Shown here piece by piece: positions 51,784 to 61,182 of a DNA stretch of 64,000 bases. The DNA is from Rhynochetos jubatus (taxonomy: Eukaryota; Chordata; Aves; Eurypygiformes; Rhynochetidae). The notes under the pieces are model-generated. The model searched no databases. It had not been told where the DNA came from and was given only the letters and a program-made list of their open reading frames with translations. The stretch spans positions 65,753,905 to 65,817,904 of the forward strand of contig CM050690.1 in NCBI GenBank assembly GCA_027574665.1, read 5' to 3'. Position 1 is the stretch's first letter. Each line of letters starts with the position of its first letter. The position numbers were made by a program, and so were the translations under genes.

Positions 51784-52997
51784 TCATAGAATCCTGGAGT
51801 GGTTTAGGTTGGAAGGGACCTTAAAGATCATCTAGTTCTGACGCCTCTGCCATGGGCAGGGACACCTTCCACTAGACCACGTTGCTCAAAGCCCCATTCA
51901 GCCTGGCCTTGAACACTTCCAGGAATGGAGCATCCACAGCTTCTCTCCAATGCCTCACCATCCTCTCCAAGAAGAATTTCTTCCTTATATCTAAATCTAC
52001 CCTCTTTCAATTTAAACCCATTACCCCTTGTCCTGTCACTACAGGCCCTTGTAAAACATCCCCCCGACCCAGCTTTCTTGTCAACCCCTTCAAGTCCTGG
52101 AAGGTGCTATAAGGTCTCCCTGGAGCCTTCTCTTCTCCAGGCTGAACAAGCCCAACTCTCTCAGCCTGTCCCCATAGCAGAGGTGCTCCAGCCCTCTGAG
52201 CATCTTCGTGGCCTCCTCTGGACTCACTGCAACTGTTCAATATCCTTCTTATGTTGGGGGACCCAGAGCTGGATGCAGCACTCCAGGTAGGGTCTCAACT
52301 GAGTGGAGTAGGGGGGGAGAATCCCTTCCCTCCATCTGCTGGCGATGCTTCTCTGGATACAGCCCAGGATACAGTTGGCTTTCTGGGCTGCCAGCACACA
52401 CTGCCGGCTCATGTCCAGCTTTTCATCCACCAGTACCCCCAAGTCCTTCTCCTCAGGGCTGCTCTCCATCCATTCTCCACCCAGCCTGTCCTTGTGCTTG
52501 GGATTACCCTGACCCATGTGCAGGACCTTGCACTTGGCCTTGTTGAACTCCATGAGGTTGGCACAGGCCCACCTCTCCAGCCTGTCCAGGTCCCTCTGGA
52601 TGGCATCCCTTCCCTCCAGCATGTAGATCACACCACCCAGCTTGGTGTCATTGGCAAACTTGCTGAGGGTGCACTCAGTCCCACCATCCATGTTGCTTAC
52701 AAAGATGTTGAACGATGCCTCTGCCAGTACCGCTCATCACTTCTCTCCACTCAGACATCGAGCCTGTGATCACGCCTCTCTGAGTGCGACCATCAAGCCT
52801 GTACCTTGTCCACCAAGCAGTCTATGTGTCAAATCCATGCCTCTCCAATTGAGAGACAAGGATGTTGTGCAGTATGGTGTCAAACGCTTTGCACAAGTCC
52901 AGGTGGATGATATTGGTTGCTCTTCCTTTATCCAACAAGGTTGTGACCCCGTTGTAGAAGGCCACCAGATTTGTCAGGCACAATCTATCCTTTTTGG
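51784..52997 (-). mobile_element. CR1 LINE copy with part of the reverse transcriptase (copy d)
   Basis: This is the longest retroelement in the window, about 1.2 kb on the minus strand. Its 3' end is at 51784 (TCATAGAATCCTGG) and its 5' truncation near 52997. It carries the 3' UTR and roughly the C-terminal half of ORF2. On the minus strand the reverse-transcriptase palm motif A reads LDLCKAFDT, with its aspartate codon at 52897-52899. Motif C reads FANDTKLGG at about 52635-52660, where the first catalytic aspartate has become asparagine (codon 52650-52652). The interval between the two motifs is shortened and shifted in frame, and further frameshifts occur toward the C-terminus. The copy is therefore dead. 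The flank at 52998-53030 may include a few more decayed element bases. Confidence 0.96.
52224..52691 (-). pseudogene. Remnant of CR1 ORF2 reverse transcriptase
   Basis: A 155-codon open frame inside CR1 copy d corresponds to the thumb side of the CR1 reverse transcriptase, after the palm. Recognisable pieces are FANDTKLGG (degenerate motif C), DRLERWACANLMEFNKAKCK and SPEEKDLGVLVDEKLDMS. The upstream RT piece with motif A lies in another frame at about 52822-52998, so the original ORF2 is broken between them. The C-terminal end beyond about 52224 is also out of frame. Endonuclease and N-terminal RT domains are absent through 5' truncation. It is not expected to give an active enzyme. The apparent start methionine is incidental. 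Confidence 0.9.
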
Positions 52998-53803
52998 GGG
53001 ATCCAATGTCTGAATTAACTGCTTTTTGGTGCAAATGTTTTGTCATTGACTTCTGCTTTGAATCACAAGTGATTCAGACTTATCTAGAGATAGAAGCCAA
53101 AGAATTGCCTCAGAGACACAGTAAAAGGAAAAGAGGTTTAGGCATTATGATTGTTCCTCCCTGCTACTTTTCTGCCTGAGCAAAAACAGAAAATCTTTAT
53201 CTTTTCATGCACTATTCATCTGACCTATCCCTGCCCCAATTAGTGGTCCCAGCTACCCTCCCTCTCCAGCCCGTTATCCATAAATGACTGAAGACTCATC
53301 CTTCTTTTTGCCTAGTTGTAACAAAGCACTACTACCTCCCTTTCTCCCTTATCTTGATGTTAAATGTTGACACCGTAATCCTGTATAGAAACAAATCTAG
53401 CATTGCTCTTCAGGGTGATAAACTGTGGAAGTGATGCATGCCCCATTAACACATTTAAGCATGTGATGAAGATCCTGCTTGTATTTGTCCAGGGTTTTGA
53501 TTTCTGTATGTTCAGACTGAGGTATAAAGTATAGGAAATAATTTTGGAAGAAACAGGAAATTAGATTTAAGATCAAGGACGACTTGTTTTCATTTCCTAA
53601 CTTCTTCAGAAAAGCTTTTGAATAAACCAATACAAGTTAGTCAGAAATCTCATAGGAACAACTTTCAATCTTTCAGAATATGTAATATACATCCTGATTT
53701 ATAGAGGACTTTCTTGGAACCTCCTGGCACATTTGAAATTCAGCATGTTTCTGACAGATTTTGATTCTACAGAACTTTTAAAAGTGATTTATTATTGTTC
53801 TTC
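52998..53803. other. Unique spacer between CR1 copies d and e
   Basis: No gene or repeat is recognised here. The spacer separates two minus-strand CR1 insertions, each with its own 3' tail. Confidence 0.5.
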
Positions 53804-53824
53804 TTTTTTTTTTTTTTTTTTTTT
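53804..53824. repeat. Poly(T) tract, 21 bases
   Basis: Uninterrupted T21 ending 18 bases before the 3' end of CR1 copy e. CR1 does not normally end in poly(A), so the tract is probably independent of that element. Confidence 0.9.
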
Positions 53825-53842
53825 AGTTAACCAAGAATAATA

Positions 53843-53993
53843 TCATAGAATGGTTTGGGTTGGAAGGGACCTTAAAGATCATCTAGTTCCAACCTCCCTG
53901 CCAGGGGCAGGGACACCCTCCAGTAGATCAGCTTGTTCAAAGCCTCATCCAGCCTGGCCTTGAAGACAGCCAGGAATGGGGCATCCACAACTT
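53843..53993 (-). mobile_element. CR1 LINE fragment, 3' end (copy e)
   Basis: A 151-base minus-strand CR1 tail, close to the usual avian consensus. It has one tail unit (TCATAGAATGG), then GGTTTGGGTTGGAAGGGACC, CAACCTCCCTGCCAGGGGCA and CATCCAGCCTGGCCTTGAAG, breaking off after GGGGCATCCACAACTT. Little decay is visible compared with copies a and b, which suggests a younger insertion. It is non-coding and 5'-truncated. Confidence 0.95.
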
Positions 53994-55889
53994 GATTTTT
54001 TACAACAATATGATTTTTTACGTAATTTTAAACCAGAAATTACTTTTTTCATACAGAGCTATACCACTGGTAACAAATGTCATGGTTTCATTAAAGTGCT
54101 GTATAAAGTTCCTAAAGTATAAGTATACCAAGTAGACCAAGTGGATAAAAATGGTGTATTTTGGTGACACAATCCACACATTCTATTTGAGTCTTTCTGG
54201 AACATCTTCTTACGCATATTACTATATGACTGTGGTCAGAGTTTTACTTTGGACCATCACAGCAGTTAATTGTGTAGACTTGTGTGAAAATTCTTTCTCT
54301 GACTATTGGAAAGAGTACACAGATGCCCTTCCTGTTCTTGTCCTTACAATTTTAGGCTGCTTCTGTTCTTAGCTGGATCTGGAGAGTGAGATCATACTTT
54401 GAAAACAGAAAAGAGAATTACAGCCCTCTGTCTTTTTAAAAGAAAATTGCTATGAGAATATAACACAAGCCACTGTTTTGCACTTTGGACATGGAGAATT
54501 TAGTGTTTGTAACACTTATTTTGTAGAAGCTTCTACAAAACATGTCTAACTTAAGTGGTGGGGTCTTTTATCCTCTCTCCTTGACTGAAAAAACTGCTCT
54601 ACTGGGAAAATTTTGCAACAGCTGGATTGCTCATTAGTCAATGGTAAATTAAGAAAATTACCTAGGACTGCTTATCAGCTGGATTTTGCAGTATGTTGGA
54701 GAAGTTACATCAGCCTCCAGACACTGTAACATAAGGTAGTATAACACAGACATCCCCAATTAGGGATCTCCTGGGGAGAAGAAGGGAATGGAGAAGGGAG
54801 ATTGATGGCACCATGTTTTGTTGAATGTCATCTGTGAGGATTCTATATAGTAGCAGTTCAACTTACAGCTACATAGCTGTGAATTTAATTCCCATGCTAG
54901 CACCCAAGTAGCTGTACCAGGTTGACATTGTAATCTTGTGCTGGTGGGAAGAATCTAGCATTGCCCAATAGAATAATAAAAACCCAAACCCACAAAACAC
55001 AATGTGAGATGATGTGCCTCTCACATTATCTTAAAATCACCATTTACAAAATGTAAGTGTGCAGTTCTCTCCATTAAACCTACAATGAGAACTTCCCTGC
55101 TCACTCAAAGTACCTGAACTATGTTGTTCTTACCTGAACTAAGAGCTTTTCCTGTACTAATGCCTACATCAGAATTGCTGTAAATATACATAATACCTTT
55201 GGTTTATAATTTTTCCTTTAAGCTTTAACTGTGGATTGCCTGATTTTCCAAGAGCTTTGCTTCTTTTCAGTAACTGTAATGCTTGTATATCAACTTTTAG
55301 CCAGGTTTCCTAAGGAACTTAGGTTTCTGTGGTAACTCGGTCTGTCTCTTCAGTTGTGTATCAGTTCCTTCTCCCGAGATAACTCCACAACCTGTTGACC
55401 AGATTTAACTGGGTTTGAAGGAGATGATAGAATTCTTAACATGAAATATGCCCCAATGGGTGTTTTTGAAAATCAATAGCTGGAGAGAGGAAAGAGACCT
55501 GAATTAGTGCCTCAGTGAAAAAGGCAGGCATAACTCAGCTGTTTGACAATCTGTTTGGTAGCAGTCAGCTGGTCTTCATTCACGTAGAGGATGACCGGCC
55601 ATGGCACATCAGTGACAGGAAGAAATAGGCTAACTGAGGTTACTACATTGGCAAGGCAGAAGAGGACAAAAATATGCAGGAAAACCAACTTCTATTAGTT
55701 TTGCTGTTCACTGTATAATGTGCTGGTTTTATTTGATGTTTTGTACTTCCACAGACAATACTGTGCCTGCCAGTGGAACTTAAATTTACCCTGCATAGGA
55801 GACTTCTGCAACTTTCATTTAAGAACTAATTAGCACTATACGTCATGCTTGGAAATTTTTCTCCTTTTGTCATTGTAAGACTGGGTCTT

Positions 55890-55904
55890 AAAAAAAAAAA
55901 AAAA
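55890..55904. repeat. Poly(A) tract, 15 bases
   Basis: Uninterrupted A15 run; no retroposon recognised upstream. Confidence 0.9.
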
Positions 55905-57219
55905 GGGTGAAAAACTTACTAGGATGGTGCATCATGGACTGAAGGGTTCTTCACCACTCCATGTGTTGGACTGGAAAGCTGAGTGACTCTGTAAAGGATA
56001 CAGACTTTGTGTTTCTGGCTTTCATCTTGTTTCTGACCTGTAGATCCTGACCATTTTGCCAGTGCAGGTATAGTGAAAAATTTATGCCTACTGATAATAG
56101 GTTTGTGTTCACCACTTAACTTTGTAAGGCCTCTTCTAAGTGGTCCATGGATCTCTGGAAGTCTGTGCACAAAAGTCTGCAAATCTGTGCTTATGTCAGC
56201 AGCAAGCGTTAGGGCACAGCAGCGATAGTAGTAGGAGCGGTGTTACCTGTAAGGTCTGGGAAGGACTGTAGTAGTCCTTACAACCTCTTGCATTTATTTT
56301 TGTTCTTTATCTCCAAATCCCTAGTCGCTGTAATCCTTGACCACCTCATCCCTTCCTGATGTCTACTGGCATCCAAACAGCATTTGAAGAAATGTCAGAA
56401 ATTGCATCAACAGACCAGGTTCTGTGGGCAGAAAAAAAGTGCTGGCACAAGATCATGGGAGGAACTGAGTCCCAAGGAAGAACAAAGAGCCATAGTCAGG
56501 CTCCTTGTTTGGGATAAGTGGCTGATGAGACGTTTGCTCCTCACTGAAGGCAGAGTGTTTGGGGGAAGTTTGTTCCAGTGCTGCTCCAGCAGCTGTAGCC
56601 AGTGGAGGTGACTTGGAGGCTTCAGGCAGACTGTGGGCAGCATGGCTGCAGGACAGCACAGGCAGGGAAGGCTCTGCTGCCTGCCTGACAAGAGCATCCT
56701 ACTCTCCCTTGCTATCCAGGTGGGGCAGGCAGGCCTTGAACGGGGAAAAATGAGCTCCACAAAATGACCCATCTGCCAGCAGCAGTGCTATTCTGGGCTC
56801 GTGCCGATCAGCAGCCTGTTGTGATCTCCCTGGGCATCACATCTGGGGCAGGGCAGGGGCTGGTGGAGTGGCCGGCAGGTGAGCACACCTGGAGAGAAAG
56901 GGCAGAGGACACAGATATCCCTCATGCATGTCTCCTTGGGGAAACTAGAGTGCAGTCTGTGAGCCGACATCCTCCACTTTCACCCTGGATGGAGCGCACA
57001 GGTTTGAATAAATAAATAATGTTCCCTGAGGAAAAGCTCAACTCTTTGTGTGGAGCTTTGTGACAGCAGAGAAAGCTATTGGAAGGAAAAATAATGCTTC
57101 ATAATTTGCTTGTTCATCCAAGTTCAATAAACTCCTTTGTGTACAGTTATTGCCTTTATGCAAAATAAACATCTCTGATAATGAAAAAGGTTACTGGAGA
57201 CTAATCTACTTTCTTTGAA

Positions 57220-57262
57220 GTTTCCCTAGCAACTATATCTGTGAATTAGTTGCCAAGCAGCC
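57220..57262. promoter_or_regulatory. Pair of X-box-like (RFX) sites
   Basis: GTTTCCCTAGCAAC (57220-57233) matches the RFX X-box consensus GTNRCC-spacer-RGYAAC with one mismatch. Sixteen bases further on, GTTGCCAAGCAGCC (57249-57262) matches it again with one mismatch. RFX factors act on promoters of ciliary genes, and MHC class II genes. There is no visible promoter or exon here, so a distal element or chance is possible. Confidence 0.2.
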
Positions 57263-58921
57263 TGGTTCAATGTTTTGCAATGAAGCAACCAGAAAAAAAA
57301 GGTGAAATAAGAAGGTGCAAGACTGAACTGGGACATTAAGGCTAATAAGTAAATATTTGTTGTTTGTTTTGTAAGGTCATCAGGGATTATTTTTTCTCAG
57401 CTTTTATTAAATCACATGTATTTGTGATTGAAAGTTTCATTGTGGTCTCCTGGCAGGGGGTGGAGGGTTGTGCCACCTGGCACAGGGATGCTGTTGGGCT
57501 GTGAGCTTCACCGGTATGGGCAAGGGTGGCAACCTGTGGAGGAGAGAGGAGGGATGCAGAGCACCCCCCTGTGATGCTGGCCCAAGCACCACACACTGGA
57601 GGTGCCACCAGAGGTTATCAATATTGTTTTCTCTGTGTACTGGTGATGGGCAGCATTTGCATCATGGACACTAACAAATACAGTCTGGAGGCTCTGCCTT
57701 TGTCTGTGGTGAAAAGGTTTTGTCTATATCCATCCTCTCCTCTTGACTGGAATTAAAGTTATATTTCATGCAGGTGAGGGAAGGAGACTTAGTCCCTAGA
57801 GGCACAGAGGGGATCAAGATCCGAGGAGGGGCAGGCAGTATAACTGGGGCTGAGACACTATGGGGTTAAACCGGTGGTATCAAAGGAAAAGGGTTGCTGG
57901 CCACTGGTTTGATTCTGATACCTCCAATCAAGACCACTCTTGCCTGGCTGAGGGAGTGCCACAAGCATACGCTGGGTGGCTTCAGGGTGCGCAATCAGGG
58001 TTTTTCCTGCCTGCTAGGGGCTGCAGCAGGAGCCTGCTGGCAGGGTGGGCAATGTCTTTAACCATGCTGGGCTCCTGGGGGTTGCATGGACATGCCTGCC
58101 ACAGCCGAAAACCTGGACCACTGATGAAGGAAGTGGGAAAGCTACTGGGGACTTGGTAATCCATCCTCATCTGCTAGGGCCAGCCGTATGGCCACACTGA
58201 TACCGTATGTCTGGGGTCTGGGTCTTAACATAAATTGGTTTATGTCAATGTCTTCCTCAGGGCATTAGGCTCTACAGTCCAGATGGCGGTGTGCCCTTGG
58301 TACAGAAACCATATGGCAGTGGATAGGAAAGGTTCAGAAGTGGAGAAATACATTGCCCTGTTCATTTCTCATAACAATAGGGTCAATGACATTTATTTGT
58401 CAGCATTACTTGACGGCACAAACGACACCAGAGTCATGGGTGGGCATAATTAATGATGGCAAAGCATAAGTACAGCACACCTAGATCGCAAATATTGGGC
58501 TGTGTCACACAACTTTGATTGGATCTGAAATTTAAAAACCAAAGGCTTTAACCAGTCAAAGGTTTTAAAAGTTTTCAAGGCAGGGCACAGCACTCAGAAA
58601 CCATGGAGTGAGCATTATTGTTGCAATACACAGCACTTTGAGCATTGCCAGGTCTTGGAGACCAGAGCTGTTAGACCTAAGGCAGCAACGGGTACAGCAA
58701 AGTCTCTGTGCTTGCACAAAGAGAGACAGAGGGAGCGTGGGTTTGTCTGTTGGGAATGGGGGGCCACAGGAAGCAGGGTAGGAATTGCCTCAGAAACTGT
58801 GAGCCCAATACTGTATTTTCCTTTTCCTGTCCTAAGCTCCAAGATCTTGAATAGAGTGTTTTAAAACTCAGTCTGCAAAATGTGGTTTTGTTTTACTCTC
58901 CCCTGCCCCCTGTCCGCTCCA

Positions 58922-58934
58922 CCCCCCCCCCCCC
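58922..58934 (+). repeat. Poly(C) tract, 13 bases
   Basis: C13 followed by A6, within a C-rich stretch beginning near 58901. Confidence 0.9.
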
Positions 58935-59331
58935 AAAAAAGACATTTTTGTTATCTGACCTCACCAGAGCAGCATCCTTTTGCTGCTGCTGCTTTTTAGT
59001 GATCATTTAAAAATGATTAACAATGCCTGGAGCCATGACAGCCTGACTTCCTGTGCTGAACTTCTGCATGTCTGGATTTGCAGGAGGGAGTTCCTGATGA
59101 GAGAATTTCCTTTAAAACAAGGACACTTGGGTCATTGTTTAGAAAAACTGACTGCATGGAAGAGGTATAAGTCACGGACTAGGACAGATGCTCTGGTGGA
59201 GAGATTTTCACTTGTTTAGGGCTCCTTTTTTTAGCACCAGAAACAGATTTGTTTGCAATTTCTAAAGGCTTCAGAGCAACAGAGTGACTTGTCGCCACTG
59301 GCTGCATGAATCTGTTTTTCAGTATCACCTT

Positions 59332-59349
59332 AAAAAAAAAAAAATAAAA
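59332..59349. repeat. Poly(A)-rich tract
   Basis: A13, a single T and then AAAAA. Confidence 0.85.
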
Positions 59350-60151
59350 AGTAAAGTGATGGGAAAGACTTCTTTAAGATCAGGTGGGATTACTGAAAGA
59401 TTTCATGCAGGGAGGAGAGGCATGACAAAAGCTCACTTATACCATGGGGAAGTGGAGACTTCATAGGGTTTTGTTTCCGGAACTGTGTCCTCCGTTAGTA
59501 GTTAACTACCATTTCAGAAACAAAACCACCAGTGTTTACTGCCTGGTCCTACAAGTATCGACCCATTTTCAACTGGTTGCAGGACTTCTGCACTGTCACA
59601 ATCCCTTATGGTCTGTGGTCATGTCAGGGTTTCTTAAAGCTTATTTCAACAAGTCTGTTAAGATTTGGTCATTTAGACATGTTTCTGAGTGAATTTGCTC
59701 TTCTTGAAAAGGAACATGGCTACTATTGGTTGGCATATTATTATTTTGAATGGAAAAATGTATATATGCACAGATAGAGAAGAGGAGGAAATGCAGCTAC
59801 TGTGTGATTTTGGCCACTTCTAACCCTCCTCTTTAGCTGACATTTGCCTTTCTCTACCTCTACTCTCCAAATATTAGGGAATTGAATGCTCACGTCTGTA
59901 GGAACATGCAGGCAAGTGTATTGGACACCTGTGTATCAGGTGTATCTGGATTGTATGCTTCTGGAAAGGAAGTTATTTCTATAAAATCTTAGGTTTTCTC
60001 CTGGATGACAGGGCAGATGGAAGGAGGGAGATCTCCCTTCTTGGTTCTATGAGAATAACCATATGGAAACAGCTCATAGTCAACAGCAGAAGTGACTTAG
60101 ACTTAGAGTGACTTAGAATGTTGTACCAATGGCACTGATGTGCTGGGTTTC

Positions 60152-60188
60152 AGTCATTTAATCATTTCAGTCATTTCAATCATTTAAT
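60152..60188. repeat. Short tandem repeat of TCATTT(A/C)A units
   Basis: CAGTCATTTAATCATTTC, then AGTCATTTC, then AATCATTTAATC form an array of about four imperfect copies. A second small repeat (GTGACTTAGA twice) lies just upstream at about 60093-60117. Confidence 0.75.
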
Positions 60189-61075
60189 CCATGTATATGC
60201 CTTAGATATTTCAAGCAGACTTAAGTGTTTTTAGGCAGCCGAATCCTGATGACTGTTTCTAAAGTTCAGCCCTGAGCTTGCCTTGAGGGCACCAAATATG
60301 GATGTATGGCTTGGTTACCACATGCAAGCCACCACACTTCACTCTGATGTGAAGAGCAGGTAACAGCCATTTCAGGTTTTAGTAAGGATCTGACTACAAA
60401 TATCTTTGAAAATCAGACCACAGTTTTTATTTAGCTGTTTACACCCCTGGGTCTGAAATTCATATTCAAGGCTCACAGCGTCAGCTTTTAATATGTTAAA
60501 AGATTCCTTACATGAAATCCTTTCATTTTCAAAGCAGCTGTCCCATCATTTCATCACCTTTGATGGGATCTATTACATCAAATTTTAGATGCTGGTTGAA
60601 TTTAGGACTTAAGGTACAGATGGAGTTCCTCTGAAATCAAAATGAGGAAATAAAAATCTGTGTTAATTTGGAGTCCAATGAGAGTTAGACTGCTTTATGG
60701 TATGATCTGTCTCAAACTGAAATTCTCCCCTCAAAGTGTCATGCTGATCACTAACTTTTTAGTTATTGCCCAAGTAGTAAGGTCCCCTGCTATATAACTC
60801 AATACCCATCTGTGTCATATGCCAAGGTGCACTGTATGAAACCTGAAAGAGTCCCTGGGAGAGGGGGATACTGGTAAAATCTGAATTAGATGGGCCTAAT
60901 TATGTTATTTAATGGTCTTTTCAGATATGGAAACTTTTTTTTTACATGCCTAGGTTTTGTGAAAGTTGCTGAAATGAAAACTGAATCCTATAACATCAGT
61001 TTTGTGTCTTTATCTGTCAGTGCTGCTCTTACTTACATAGTACTGATAAATTTCTGTGTCTCCTATCTTACAAGC

Positions 61076-61182
61076 TTATATTTAGTTTTGTTTATATTTA
61101 CATTTATATATATTATTGTATATTAATAATTATGTTATGTTATATATTTATATTTAGTTCAACAAGATTATATTTAGTTTTG
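61076..61182. repeat. AT-rich block with three TTATATTTAGTT copies
   Basis: TTATATTTAGTT occurs at 61076-61087, 61148-61159 and 61168-61179; the first and last extend to TTATATTTAGTTTTG. The sequence between is TATA-rich low-complexity DNA. This suggests local duplication within an AT-rich tract. Confidence 0.8.

Noticed and set aside
51925-52290. 121-codon plus-strand open frame
   Set aside because: Antisense to the CR1 copy d 3' part; not a host gene.
52251-52769. 172-codon plus-strand open frame
   Set aside because: It is the antisense of the CR1 ORF2 remnant, so it is a shadow of the retroelement.
60890-61126. 78-codon frame with hydrophobic C-terminus resembling a membrane protein
   Set aside because: The hydrophobic residues come from TTA/TAT-rich low-complexity DNA, so it is compositional.
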